From Glutamicibacter ardleyensis (GTDB lineage: Bacteria > Actinomycetota > Actinomycetes > Actinomycetales > Micrococcaceae), in the NCBI RefSeq assembly GCF_014644555.1, contig NZ_BMKX01000006.1:124001-188000 (forward strand): DNA of 64,000 nt, given 5' to 3'. The translations under genes and the position numbers were made by a program. Of the stretch, positions 1 to 8,650 are shown in pieces; position 1 is the stretch's first letter; each line of letters starts with the position of its first letter. The notes beneath the pieces are model-generated. The model made no database searches and had not been told where the DNA came from. It saw only the letters and a program-made list of their open reading frames with translations.

Positions 1-298
1 GTCCCCCGCCAAAGAACTGTTCGAAGATATCGCCAAAACCACCGAAGTTCTGACCGCCGCCACCACCGAAACCTTGCTGACCGTTGCCATTGAGGTCCCC
101 GGTCGCGTCAAAGTTGGCGCGCTTCTTTTCATCTGAAAGGACCTCGTAGGCGCGGGTGACCAGCTTAAATTGCTCAGCAGCACCTTCACTGGGGTTCACA
201 TCGGGGTGCAACTTGCGTGCCAGTTTGCGGTAGGCACTCTTGATTTCCTGCGGGGTCGCATCCTTAGCAACACCCAGCGTCTCGTAATGCGAGCTCAC
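1..298 (-). CDS. dnaJ: DnaJ-type co-chaperone, N-terminal part (cut by window start)
   Basis: Only the first 99 codons are present; the rest lies before position 1. The protein stimulates the ATPase of DnaK and hands it unfolded clients. Visible are a J domain (residues about 4-68) with the HPD tripeptide in 'KLHPDVNP', then a glycine/phenylalanine-rich linker rich in GGG and FGG. The GTG start at 298 gives [10 protein letters not shown], the usual J-domain beginning, with AGGAC about 12 bases upstream. It follows hrcA on the same strand, the standard actinobacterial hrcA-dnaJ2 pair, so it is probably co-transcribed and under CIRCE control. The zinc-finger region cannot be seen. Confidence 0.93.
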   Translation of the reverse strand, partial: MSSHYETLGVAKDATPQEIKSAYRKLARKLHPDVNPSEGAAEQFKLVTRAYEVLSDEKKRANFDATGDLNGNGQQGFGGGGGQNFGGFGDIFEQFFGGG

Positions 299-349
299 GA
301 TATTCGCCGTGTCCTTTCGTAAAAATAAAAATTTTAGTGGCGACGAAAA

Positions 350-1363
350 CTAATTCGTCAAAATCTTCGATAGGTAGCGCGCTACCGCGCGTACCGATGC
401 CATCGATGAAGGGTAATTCATTCTGGTCGGTCCAAGTACGCCCAGTTTGCTACGTGCGTCCGAACCATAGGTTGTGGCAATCACCGTTGCATCGGATAAC
501 TGTCCGTAATGATGTTCGGTACCAATGGTCACCGCTACACCACGTGAGTCAGCTTCCAGCTCGGAAAATAGCTTAAGCAAAACTACCTGCTCTTCTAAGG
601 CTTCCAGAACTGGGGTCAGCGTCAGCGGGAAGTCACCCGAGGAACGCGCCAGATTAGCAGTACCGGCCATCACGATGCGCTGTGCATTCGCGGCTCGTGC
701 CATTTCCTGCAAGCTATCGACGATCGATTCGAACAAAGGATCTTCGTGAAGCTGTGGCGGGACTGTGTCCAACTTTAGGCTTCCCACGAGCTCAGCAAGT
801 TGCCTTCCGCCCAGAGCGTTAAGCAAAGTCAGCTTCAGCGCGTGCAGTTCCTCGTCGCTATAAGCTCTCGCGGTCGAGATCATTCGCTGATCTACGGTCC
901 CATTAGAGGCAATCATCACCATCAACACCTGCGCGGAGCCTAATCCCACAAGATCCAAATTTCGTAACGACGCCGTGTCATAGTGTGGCACTTGAATTAG
1001 GGCGACTTGGTTTGTCAGGCGTGCCAACAATCGAACGGTGCTATGGAGTACCTCGTCGAGATCTTGGGAGCTATCTAAGATCTTATTGATCGCTTCGCGT
1101 TCGGCCCTAGACAGCGGCTTCAGCTCACCTATCTGATCAACAAAACGGCGGTAGCCCTTCTCCGTGGGAATACGCCCTGAAGAGGTGTGCGGAGCCGCGA
1201 TCAGCCCTTCTTCTTCCAGCAATGCCATGTCGTTACGGATCGTCGCCGCGGAGACTCCGAGGTTATGACGATCGAGCAATGCCTTGGACCCAACTGGTTC
1301 ATGCGACTGGACGTAGTCCTCCACAATGGCGCGCAAGACGTCTAGCCGTCGAAACTCACTCAC
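350..1363 (-). CDS. hrcA: Heat-inducible transcription repressor HrcA
   Basis: HrcA represses heat-shock genes by binding CIRCE operators, its active form being stabilised by GroEL. The 337-residue product has an N-terminal winged helix (about residues 1-75, with 'GVSAATIRNDM') followed by the long HrcA effector and dimerisation domain. I chose the GTG at 1363, which encodes VSEFRRLDVL, because AGGAGG lies 7 bases upstream. An upstream in-frame extension to 1414 would start inside the CIRCE element and has no ribosome binding site. The gene is 51 bases from dnaJ and likely forms an operon with it. The operator directly upstream predicts negative autoregulation. Confidence 0.95.
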   Translation of the reverse strand: MSEFRRLDVLRAIVEDYVQSHEPVGSKALLDRHNLGVSAATIRNDMALLEEEGLIAAPHTSSGRIPTEKGYRRFVDQIGELKPLSRAEREAINKILDSSQDLDEVLHSTVRLLARLTNQVALIQVPHYDTASLRNLDLVGLGSAQVLMVMIASNGTVDQRMISTARAYSDEELHALKLTLLNALGGRQLAELVGSLKLDTVPPQLHEDPLFESIVDSLQEMARAANAQRIVMAGTANLARSSGDFPLTLTPVLEALEEQVVLLKLFSELEADSRGVAVTIGTEHHYGQLSDATVIATTYGSDARSKLGVLGPTRMNYPSSMASVRAVARYLSKILTN

Positions 1364-1394
1364 CTCAACACCTCCTATGAAACCACGCAAGGTT

Positions 1395-1421
1395 TTGGCA
1401 CTCGAACCTATCAAGTGCCAA
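1395..1421. promoter_or_regulatory. CIRCE operator (HrcA binding site)
   Basis: Inverted repeat with arms TTGGCACTC (1395-1403) and AAGTGCCAA (1413-1421) separated by exactly 9 bases. The family consensus is TTAGCACTC-N9-GAGTGCTAA. It sits 31 bases upstream of the hrcA GTG and between hrcA and the divergent DUF3097 gene. HrcA binding here would shut its own operon. A possible minus-strand -10 (TATTAG, about 1424-1429) lies next to it, but no -35 is convincing. Confidence 0.9.
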
Positions 1422-1488
1422 GTCTAATACGTTCATCGGTTGCTAGCATTGGATTTCGAGCGTATTCGATCACAGCGAAAGGCAGTAC

Positions 1489-2358
1489 GTGTCCAATTAC
1501 TCCTGGGGAGCGCAAGACCTCAGTGCACCAGCACCCAAAAAACTGCGTCAAATTCCGGTGTCCGTCGGTTTGTTATTGGAAGACGTGGACAGCGGATGGG
1601 TCGGTGAAGTGGTTCGCACCGAAAAGTCCGGAGGAATGCGTGTCATCGTGTTGGAGGACCGTCGCGGCAAGACACGTTCATTCCAGGCCGGGTTCGGATT
1701 CCTGCTCGAAGGAGAACCGGTCGAGATCGTAGAACCGCAGCCTAAAGCGGCAGCACCTAAGAAGTTAGTTTCGGCATCCGGTTCTCGTGCGGTCACTGAC
1801 CTGAAAGCTCGTACCGCCCGGGCCAGTCGTATTTGGGTCGAAGGTAAACACGACGCAGAGTTGGTCGAAAAAGTCTGGGGCCATGACCTGCGCGTTGAAG
1901 GCATTGTGGTGGAGCCCTTACACGGAGTTGATGATCTTGCCGGAGCAATCCGAGCGTTTAATCCTTCACCGGAACGGCGCTTGGGGATCCTAGTGGATCA
2001 CCTTATTTCTGGAACCAAAGAAGAACACATCGTCAAGGAAGCAATGCGGGTCCCCGGAGCAGCGCAACATGTGCTGATCCTGGGCCATCCGTACGTCGAT
2101 GTCTGGCAGGCGGTTAAACCCTCGGCGCTTAATATTACGAAATGGCCGGTCATTGCGCGCGGCACCGACTGGAAAACCGGAATATTACGGGAGTTCGGTT
2201 GGCCACACTCCACAGCAGAGGATATTGGTCTGGGCTGGCAACGCATCCTTTCCCACGTTGACCACTATTCTCAGCTAGAACCACAGCTGTTAGGCAAGGT
2301 TGAGGAGCTGATCGATTTCCTCACCAGTGAAGATTACGGTTTCCTAACGATTGACTAA
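1489..2358 (+). CDS. DUF3097 family protein with a Toprim-like signature
   Basis: Conserved actinobacterial protein of unknown function, 289 residues, usually found next to hrcA. The N-terminal part (about 24-85) looks like a small beta-barrel domain. The part after residue 110 shows 'WVEGKHDAELVEKVW' (116-130) and 'GILVDHLISGTKE' (167-179). These resemble the Glu and Asp motifs of Toprim nucleases such as RNase M5, although the second acidic motif is D-H-L rather than D-x-D. That resemblance is my inference. The GTG start at 1489 has GAAAGG about 8 bases upstream. It is divergent from hrcA, sharing the CIRCE-containing spacer. Confidence 0.85.
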   Translation: MSNYSWGAQDLSAPAPKKLRQIPVSVGLLLEDVDSGWVGEVVRTEKSGGMRVIVLEDRRGKTRSFQAGFGFLLEGEPVEIVEPQPKAAAPKKLVSASGSRAVTDLKARTARASRIWVEGKHDAELVEKVWGHDLRVEGIVVEPLHGVDDLAGAIRAFNPSPERRLGILVDHLISGTKEEHIVKEAMRVPGAAQHVLILGHPYVDVWQAVKPSALNITKWPVIARGTDWKTGILREFGWPHSTAEDIGLGWQRILSHVDHYSQLEPQLLGKVEELIDFLTSEDYGFLTID

Positions 2359-2447
2359 TAGTTGGAGTTTCAGGGCGGGTTGGCCTTTACATCGCTAGAA
2401 CCTCGATAGAATTGGAGTATCACCCTATCGAGACAAGGAAGAGCCAC

Positions 2448-2849
2448 GTGACAACACGCAAGACCGTACCGCCGGAGAATTCACGTTTCGAAGGTTCCAA
2501 GGTCTCAGCTTTACCCTTGTCTCCTTCCGAGGACCGCCAATGGGCAATGATGTCGCACTTCGGCGCCATACTAGGTTGCATCCCAGCGGCCATCATCTTT
2601 GCGGTGTACCGCGACCGCGGGCCCTTCACTTCTCAGGAGTCAAAGGAAGCGTTCAACTTCACGTTCCCGTTGACTATCTTGGCAATCATTCTGAACGTGC
2701 TCACCCTGATCCCGGGCATCGGTTGGATCTTCGCTGTACTCACCGTGGCACTGTGGGTCTACATGACGCTAATGGGCGCCCATGCCGCCATTCAGGTCAA
2801 CAAGGGACGCCCATACCGTTACCTCATTAACCTGCGGTTGATGAAGTAA
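2448..2849 (+). CDS. DUF4870 domain membrane protein
   Basis: Small protein of 133 residues with the DUF4870 pattern: 'MMSHFGAILGCIPAAIIF', a short polar stretch with 'QESKEAFNF', then two more hydrophobic segments and a short basic tail ending 'YRYLINLRLMK'. It is predicted to sit in the cytoplasmic membrane with three helices. The GTG at 2448 has AAGGAAGAG upstream. A TTG 12 codons earlier (2412) is possible but has no binding site. Function is unknown. It stands alone between DUF3097 and the convergent hemW, with 16 bases to the hemW stop. Confidence 0.85.
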   Translation: MTTRKTVPPENSRFEGSKVSALPLSPSEDRQWAMMSHFGAILGCIPAAIIFAVYRDRGPFTSQESKEAFNFTFPLTILAIILNVLTLIPGIGWIFAVLTVALWVYMTLMGAHAAIQVNKGRPYRYLINLRLMK

Positions 2850-2865
2850 CTAACTTTTCTATGCT

Positions 2866-4095
2866 TTAGAAATCTAACAACTCACGAACAACCAGGTCGG
2901 CCAAGAGCCGGCCTCGTTGCGTTAACACCACAGATCCAGCAAAAGCAGCTTTCGGATCAATCAACTCATCGGCGATTAAACCTGCCACAGCCTTCCGGCC
3001 ATGCTCATCGAGCTCTGCGATAAGCATTCCGCTGCTGAGTCGGGTCAGGAGCATCGTTCGCTCTAACTGGACTGCTTCGGCGTCAGGGAACTCGCGACCG
3101 TGTCCCGGAGAGATGCCACCGTCGATACGCTGTTGGTAAGCGGCAGGATGCTTCACATTCCACCAGCGCAATCCGCCCACGTGCGAGTGCGCTCCAGGGC
3201 CTGCGCCCCACCAGTCACCACCTTGCCAGTACGCAACGTTATGGCGACAAGCATGCTCGTCACCCTTGGCCCAGTTGCTGACTTCGTACCATTGGTAACC
3301 GGCTGCAGCGAACATCTCATCGGCTAGCTGATACTTTTCGGCATGATCATCATCATCAATATTAGGAACCTGCCCGCGCCGAATTTGCGCCGCCAGTTTA
3401 GTTCCCTCTTCGATAATGAGCGCGTAGGCAGAAATATGATCAGGTTCGTAGGATAGCGCCGCCTCGATACTGGCACGCCAGTCCTCCACCGACTCCCCCG
3501 GCGTTCCATAGATCAAATCCACGCTCACGTCCAAGCCCACCTCGCGTGCCCACTGAACTACCTGTGGAACGCGCTTGGGGTCATGGGTACGTTCTAGGAC
3601 CGCCAACACATGGGGAACTGCAGACTGCATCCCAAAGGAGACTCGAGTAAATCCGCCATCTTTAAGCTCTTGAAGACTTTCACGGGTCACCGAATCGGGG
3701 TTCGCCTCGGTGGTGACCTCGGCACCGGGTTTGAGCCCGAATTCACTGCTAATGCGTCCTAATACCGAAACAAGGTCACTAGCGGGTAGCAAGGTCGGGG
3801 TGCCACCCCCGAAAAATACGGTTTCAATCTCGCGATGCGCAATGTCAGACTTGTCCATCACGCCGCGGGCGAAACTGATTTCCTGGCTGACCGTGGCAGC
3901 ATAGCTGGCCTGGCTGGAGCCAGAACCAAGTTCCTTCGCTGTATAGGTGTTGAAGTCGCAATAACCGCAACGCACAGTGCAAAACGGAATATGCACGTAG
4001 AAGGACATGGTCCGCTCCTGCGCATTGTGCGAGCATAATGCGGGGAGCAGACCATCGGCCGGAGCCGGATCGCCGTCAGGCAAAACTGAGGGCAT
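2866..4095 (-). CDS. hemW: Radical SAM protein HemW (coproporphyrinogen oxidase-like, heme chaperone)
   Basis: 409 residues, radical SAM family. The iron-sulfur cluster ligands are C39, C43 and C46 in 'CTVRCGYCDF', followed by 'FFGGGTPTLLP', the SAM-binding glycine motif. HemN_C-like sequence covers the last third. HemW proteins were long called oxygen-independent coproporphyrinogen III oxidase but, where tested, act as heme chaperones. The start ATG at 4095 gives MPSVLPDGDPAPADG, a typical actinobacterial N-terminus. It directly abuts the lepA stop (TAA then ATG), implying translational coupling with lepA. Confidence 0.93.
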   Translation of the reverse strand: MPSVLPDGDPAPADGLLPALCSHNAQERTMSFYVHIPFCTVRCGYCDFNTYTAKELGSGSSQASYAATVSQEISFARGVMDKSDIAHREIETVFFGGGTPTLLPASDLVSVLGRISSEFGLKPGAEVTTEANPDSVTRESLQELKDGGFTRVSFGMQSAVPHVLAVLERTHDPKRVPQVVQWAREVGLDVSVDLIYGTPGESVEDWRASIEAALSYEPDHISAYALIIEEGTKLAAQIRRGQVPNIDDDDHAEKYQLADEMFAAAGYQWYEVSNWAKGDEHACRHNVAYWQGGDWWGAGPGAHSHVGGLRWWNVKHPAAYQQRIDGGISPGHGREFPDAEAVQLERTMLLTRLSSGMLIAELDEHGRKAVAGLIADELIDPKAAFAGSVVLTQRGRLLADLVVRELLDF

Positions 4096-5940
4096 TTACT
4101 TCTTTTTCTCTTCACCAGTGGATAGGGCGGCGATGAAGGCTTCCTGCGGAACCTCCACACGACCGACCATCTTCATACGCTTCTTACCGGCCTTCTGCTT
4201 TTCAAGCAGCTTGCGCTTACGGCTAATATCGCCACCGTAGCACTTGGCTAGCACGTCCTTGCGAATAGCTCGAATGGATTCACGAGCAATAATGCGTGAG
4301 CCGATAGCTGCCTGAATTGGCACCTCAAACTGTTGGCGCGGGATCAGTTCACGCAGCTTTCCGGTCATCATGACACCGTATGCGTAGGCCTTGTCGCGGT
4401 GGGTGATCGCACTGAAAGCGTCGACCTGCTCACCTTGCAACAAGATATCGACCTTGACTAGGTCAGCAATTTGCTGGCCGTCGGCCTTCCAATCCAAGGA
4501 GGCATATCCGCGGGTGCGGGACTTGAGGTGATCGAAGAAGTCGAACACGATCTCCGCCAGTGGCAAGGTGTAGCGCATTTCTACGCGCTCCTCGCTGAGG
4601 TAGTCCATACCGCGCAACGTGCCACGACGGCCCTGGCACAGTTCCATCACCGAACCAATAAATTCAGCTGGTGCAAGGATAGTCGCAGAAACCAGAGGTT
4701 CATGAACCTCAAGAATCTTGCCTTCTGGGAACTCCGATGGGTTGGTCACGGTGATCATGACCTTGTCTTCACGCATGACCTCGTACACCACGTTTGGAGC
4801 GGTGGAAATCAGATCGAGATTAAACTCGGCTTCCAAGCGTTCACGGGTGATTTCCAAGTGCAAAAGGCCCAAGAAACCAACACGGAAGCCGAAGCCTAGT
4901 GCTACCGACGTTTCTGGTTCATAAACCAGTGCAGCGTCGTTGAGCTGGAGCTTATCCAACGCATCACGCAGCGCCGGGTAGTCACTGCCATCCATCGGAT
5001 ACAAGCCCGAGAAGACCATTGGCTTCGGGTCCTCATAGCCGCCCAAAGATTCGGTGGCAGGCTTGATGCTATTGGTGATCGTATCGCCAACCTTGGACTG
5101 GCGGACGTCCTTCACGCCGGTGATCAGGTAGCCTACTTCACCCACACCCAAGCCTTTACTCGGAACCGGGTTAGGTGCTGAAACGCCGATTTCAAGTAGT
5201 TCGTGAGTAGTGCCGGTGGACATCATCTGAATACGCTCGCGCGGACGAAGCATGCCGTCAACCACACGAACATAGGTAACCACACCACGATAGGTGTCAT
5301 ACACCGAGTCGAAAATCATTGCTCGAGCCGGAGCGTCAGCCACGCCCTTAGGCGCAGGCAGCTGCTTGATTACTTCGTCTAACAAGTCTTCTACGCCTTC
5401 ACCGGTTTTACCCGAGACCTTCAGCACGTCTTCAACTTCGCAACCGATCAAGTTAGCCAATTCTAAGGCATACTTTTCCGGCTGGGCGTTAGGCAAATCG
5501 ATCTTGTTTAGCACCGGAATGATGTTCAGATCACTCTCGATAGCCAAGTAAAGGTTAGCCAGGGTCTGCGCTTCGATGCCTTGGGCCGCGTCAACCAACA
5601 AAATGGCGCCTTCGCAGGCTGCCAAGGAGCGCGAAACCTCGTAGGTGAAGTCAACGTGTCCTGGCGTGTCGATCATATTCAGCGCATAGGTCACGCCGTC
5701 GACTTCCCACGGCATGCGCACTGCCTGCGATTTAATGGTGATACCGCGCTCGCGCTCAATATCCATGCGGTCCAGATACTGGGCCTTCATATCGCGCGAA
5801 GAAACCACGCCGGTGGACTGCAGCATGCGGTCGGCCAAGGTTGATTTACCGTGGTCGATGTGGGCAATAATGCAGAAGTTACGGATGAGCGACGGATCGG
5901 TCGCGGCTGGCACCTGGGCGGTGCGGGCCAATGGAGACAC
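4096..5940 (-). CDS. lepA: Elongation factor 4 (LepA), translational GTPase
   Basis: 614 residues, the normal length. LepA binds the ribosome and affects translocation and 30S maturation. The G1 loop AHIDHGKST is at residues 26-34, the switch region has '[13 protein letters not shown]', G3 is 'DTPGHVD' and G4 is 'NKIDLP'. The LepA-specific C-terminal domain ends with a lysine-rich stretch. GTG start at 5940 with GAGG about 10 bases upstream. It heads the lepA-hemW pair and is divergent from the PemK-like gene. Confidence 0.97.
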   Translation of the reverse strand: MSPLARTAQVPAATDPSLIRNFCIIAHIDHGKSTLADRMLQSTGVVSSRDMKAQYLDRMDIERERGITIKSQAVRMPWEVDGVTYALNMIDTPGHVDFTYEVSRSLAACEGAILLVDAAQGIEAQTLANLYLAIESDLNIIPVLNKIDLPNAQPEKYALELANLIGCEVEDVLKVSGKTGEGVEDLLDEVIKQLPAPKGVADAPARAMIFDSVYDTYRGVVTYVRVVDGMLRPRERIQMMSTGTTHELLEIGVSAPNPVPSKGLGVGEVGYLITGVKDVRQSKVGDTITNSIKPATESLGGYEDPKPMVFSGLYPMDGSDYPALRDALDKLQLNDAALVYEPETSVALGFGFRVGFLGLLHLEITRERLEAEFNLDLISTAPNVVYEVMREDKVMITVTNPSEFPEGKILEVHEPLVSATILAPAEFIGSVMELCQGRRGTLRGMDYLSEERVEMRYTLPLAEIVFDFFDHLKSRTRGYASLDWKADGQQIADLVKVDILLQGEQVDAFSAITHRDKAYAYGVMMTGKLRELIPRQQFEVPIQAAIGSRIIARESIRAIRKDVLAKCYGGDISRKRKLLEKQKAGKKRMKMVGRVEVPQEAFIAALSTGEEKKK

Positions 5941-6052
5941 CTAAACAGACCTCATTTACTAACTAAGAATTTACGCGGAATTAGGCTCCATTCTGTCATG
6001 ATTTACGCGTCACTACCTATTTGGAAGCGCGCGCCCTGATAGTTTGTCGATC

Positions 6053-6619
6053 ATGGCTTTGAATGCACAGAAGATTCTTTCCCTTGCACTGCGTGCGGTT
6101 AAACTTTTTAACTCCTCACGTAGCAACGGAGCAACCGGCACAACTACTACCCGTCAGCCAACTCAGGCACCAAGCCGATCTCGGCATCCGCAAGCAGCAT
6201 CCAACGGCTCAGCTACTCAGCCCGGTTCTGCATATCCCGGAGACTTTCGAGGCACCGTGCACTACGAGTACAACCCGAATCTTGACGGCCAAGCAGATCC
6301 CGGTGAGGTTGTCTGGGGCTGGGTTCCTTACGAGGAAGATCACAGCCAAGGCAAGGACCGCCCGGTATTGATTATCGGACGCGATGGAAAGTGGCTCCTA
6401 GGCTTGATGCTGACCAGCAAGGACAAGAATTTTGAGGGCCACCGAAATTCGGACTACATGGATATCGGTACCGGTGATTGGGATCGGGAACGGCGGCCCA
6501 GCGAGGTCAAGCTAGATCGAATTATTCGACTCAGCCAAAGTTCGGTGCGTCGTGAGGGTGCATTCCTTGATGAGCAGCGTTTTAACAATGTGGTGAACAC
6601 CCTAAACAAGCAGCGCTAA
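6053..6619 (+). CDS. PemK/MazF-fold protein, orphan, between lepA and rpsT
   Basis: 188 residues. The first 65 or so are low-complexity and rich in Ser, Thr, Gln and Ala. The C-terminal part shows the MazF/PemK pattern: 'DPGEVVWGWVPYEED', 'KDRPVLIIGRDG', 'LTSKDKN'. MazF proteins are mRNA endonucleases, but no antitoxin gene lies beside this one, so toxicity is doubtful. The ATG at 6053 was preferred over a TTG at 6044: no ribosome binding site is present, and a -10-like TAGTTT (6040-6045) ends 7 bases before the ATG, suggesting a leaderless mRNA. Activity is unknown. Confidence 0.8.
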   Translation: MALNAQKILSLALRAVKLFNSSRSNGATGTTTTRQPTQAPSRSRHPQAASNGSATQPGSAYPGDFRGTVHYEYNPNLDGQADPGEVVWGWVPYEEDHSQGKDRPVLIIGRDGKWLLGLMLTSKDKNFEGHRNSDYMDIGTGDWDRERRPSEVKLDRIIRLSQSSVRREGAFLDEQRFNNVVNTLNKQR

Positions 6620-6623
6620 GCGT

Positions 6624-6652
6624 TAGTTGTTAGACGGCCATTCTGCTAGAGT
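6624..6652 (+). promoter_or_regulatory. Probable rpsT promoter
   Basis: A -10 hexamer TAGAGT (6647-6652) fits the actinobacterial TAnnnT pattern. The hexamer 17 bases upstream, TAGTTG (6624-6629), is a weak -35. Transcription would begin near 6660, leaving a leader of about 130 bases before rpsT. Confidence 0.4.
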
Positions 6653-6660
6653 TAATTCTT

Positions 6661-6687
6661 GTGTGTCACGCAGGTTGGGTGACACGC
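6661..6687 (+). other. Hairpin in the rpsT leader RNA
   Basis: Arms GTGTGTCAC (6661-6669) and GTGACACGC (6679-6687) form a 9-pair stem with one G-U pair and a 9-base loop. No T-run follows, so it is not an ordinary terminator. It would lie at the very 5' end of the rpsT transcript. A role in ribosomal-protein autoregulation is possible but unproven. Confidence 0.5.
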
Positions 6688-6789
6688 CCCCTTTGGGTCG
6701 CCATAGGTGCCCCACACCGCTCAGTCGATGGCTCGAAGGATGAACCCTCTACCGACCGTATTTGACGATAAACGAGAGAGTTTATTAAA

Positions 6790-7050
6790 GTGGCAAACAT
6801 CAAGTCCCAGAAGAAGCGTAACCTTACCAACGAAAAGGCTCGTCTACGTAACGTAGCAGTCCGCTCGGAGGTCAAGACCCTTATCCGTAACGTCAGCGAG
6901 GCAGTCGCCACCGCTGACAAGGAGAAGGCAACTGACGCACTGCGTTTGGCTAGCAAGAAGCTCGACAAGGCAGTTAGCAAGGGTGTTCTTCACAAGAAGA
7001 ACGCTGCTAACCGTAAGTCGGCAATCGCCAAGAAGGTTAACGCCCTCTAA
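6790..7050 (+). CDS. rpsT: 30S ribosomal protein S20 (bS20)
   Basis: 86 residues with the family start [11 protein letters not shown] and the conserved '[18 protein letters not shown]' end. It is very rich in Lys and Ala, as expected for an all-helical 16S rRNA binder that acts early in 30S assembly. GTG start at 6790 after a leader of about 130 bases. The nearby ribosome binding site is weak (GAGAG about 13 bases upstream), which would suit translational control. It is a single-gene unit ending in a strong terminator. Confidence 0.97.
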   Translation: MANIKSQKKRNLTNEKARLRNVAVRSEVKTLIRNVSEAVATADKEKATDALRLASKKLDKAVSKGVLHKKNAANRKSAIAKKVNAL

Positions 7051-7066
7051 GCACCGCTAAACTTCA

Positions 7067-7109
7067 GCAAGATCCTCGAATCCTTTGGGATTCGGGGATC
7101 TTGCGTTTT
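7067..7109 (+). terminator. Intrinsic terminator of rpsT
   Basis: A 17-pair stem with one G-U pair: 5' arm 7067-7083, loop TTTG (7084-7087), 3' arm 7088-7104, then GTTTT (7105-7109). It begins 17 bases after the rpsT stop. Confidence 0.92.
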
Positions 7110-7144
7110 AACCGCCATTTTCATCCGTGCGCTAGCCTGTGAGC

Positions 7145-7627
7145 ATGCCTCAACTCAATAGCTGGATCGGATCCGAGAACTCCTCGGTCATCCATCACTG
7201 GCAGTTTCCGGTCACGACTGACCAGGTATGGCACGCATGGACTCAAGGTGCCCAGCTAAGCAAGTGGCTTGGCGAACCTCGCTTGGCTAACTTCGAAGTC
7301 GGACAGGTTGTGGAAATTCAACACGCCCTAGACTACTGGTGCACTTGTCTAATCCAACGGTGCGAACCAGGGAAACTTTTGATCATGACTCGGAAGTTCC
7401 CCGACGAGAACCTTTCAATGCTGGAATTACGACTCACCGGCAACTCAACGGGTACCAAGTTATCACTCGTACACAGTCAGCTGTCGGATCAAGCCACTAA
7501 TTATCTGACCGGATGGCAGGCACACCTGCAGTATCTAGAAGATCTACTCTGCGGGACACCTCGTCCAATGACAGACTTTTGGTCCTTTTACGAGAAATTA
7601 GCCGCAGACGCCAAGCAGGCGAACTAA
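7145..7627 (+). CDS. SRPBCC (AHSA1-like) domain protein
   Basis: About 160 residues with the START/Bet v 1-like pattern of AHSA1 proteins: 'FPVTTDQVWHAWTQGAQLSKWLG' near the N-terminus, a central beta sheet, and a C-terminal helix 'GWQAHLQYLEDLLCG'. The fold binds hydrophobic ligands; the ligand is unknown. A TAGCCT hexamer (7133-7138) ends 6 bases before the ATG at 7145 and no ribosome binding site is visible, so the mRNA is probably leaderless from that ATG. A GTG at 7139 is the alternative start. Its stop overlaps the convergent holA stop by 4 bases. Confidence 0.82.
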   Translation: MPQLNSWIGSENSSVIHHWQFPVTTDQVWHAWTQGAQLSKWLGEPRLANFEVGQVVEIQHALDYWCTCLIQRCEPGKLLIMTRKFPDENLSMLELRLTGNSTGTKLSLVHSQLSDQATNYLTGWQAHLQYLEDLLCGTPRPMTDFWSFYEKLAADAKQAN

Positions 7628-8616
7628 CGTTGTGGGGCCTTGGACGCAATGAACAAGATGGCACGTTCTAAGGCATAACCTGGAGAACGGCCACCACCTT
7701 TAACCATGCGATCCGTTTGCGCAATATTTTCAATGCACAAGGCAACATCCGCACGCTTCCACCCGCGGGCTTGCTGCTGTGCAGCCTGCACCTGCCACGA
7801 CGCCATACCAAGTTCTGAAGCTAACGATGCCGCAGGCTCATTGACTCCCAGCACCTTAGCCAATTGACGAATTTTCATCGCCAACGTTGCAACAATTGGG
7901 ATTGGATCAGTTCCGGTATCCAGCGAATGACGCAGGGTAGTTAAGGCGAGCTGCGCATTTCCTGCCAGCGCCGCATCAGCCACTTTGAAGGCTGTCGCTT
8001 CAATACGTCCGCCGTAATAGCGATCCACTACTTCTTGGTCGATGGTCCCAGTGGTGTCTTGAATTAGTTGATGACAGCTCGAGCCAAGCTCTGCCAGCGA
8101 ATTACCCACCGCTGCAACCAACGACTTCACCGCATCATTAGTGATTCGGCGTTTGGCGGCCTTAAACTCGGCCTGCACAAAATCGATTTTTTCAGCGTCT
8201 CGTTTGATCGGTTGGCAATTGACGATCAGCGCTCCGGCAGCCTTGATGGCCTCCAATAATTTTTTGCCTCGAGTGCCACCTGAATAATGCAGAATCAGCA
8301 CGTTCTCTGGGGCCTGATCTTTGAGGTAGTTCAAGGCGTCTTTGAGGAAGTACTCATTCATGCTGGCGAGGTCATGGACTTCGACCAGATTGGCGCTAGA
8401 GAACAACGAGGAGCTCGTTGCAAGCAATAGTTCTCCGGGCTCATAGGTGGCCGCGTTGAGCCGCGTATGTTGAATGTCTTCGCGTGTTGCCGCTTGGCTA
8501 CGCAATAGTTCGAACGCCCGGGAAGCCAGATATTGCTCGGATCCGGTCAGTAGGATCAGTGGTTGAGGAGTTAAATCCCTCCACGATATTCCCGGGGATG
8601 CTTGCGCGCGTGCCAT
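7624..8616 (-). CDS. holA: DNA polymerase III subunit delta
   Basis: 330 residues. HolA is the clamp-loader subunit that opens the beta sliding clamp. The N-terminal AAA+-like domain has 'LILLTGSEQYLASRAFELL', followed by 'VNCQPIKRDAEKIDFV' and the C-terminal helical collar with 'ALERAILFIA'. As usual for delta there is no Walker A motif. ATG at 8616 has AAAGGAG 4 bases upstream. It follows comEC, the common comEA-comEC-holA order. Confidence 0.93.
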   Translation of the reverse strand: MARAQASPGISWRDLTPQPLILLTGSEQYLASRAFELLRSQAATREDIQHTRLNAATYEPGELLLATSSSLFSSANLVEVHDLASMNEYFLKDALNYLKDQAPENVLILHYSGGTRGKKLLEAIKAAGALIVNCQPIKRDAEKIDFVQAEFKAAKRRITNDAVKSLVAAVGNSLAELGSSCHQLIQDTTGTIDQEVVDRYYGGRIEATAFKVADAALAGNAQLALTTLRHSLDTGTDPIPIVATLAMKIRQLAKVLGVNEPAASLASELGMASWQVQAAQQQARGWKRADVALCIENIAQTDRMVKGGGRSPGYALERAILFIASKAPQR

Positions 8617-8650
8617 CGAGCTCCTTTATGCGTCGTGCGGTACCTTGATC

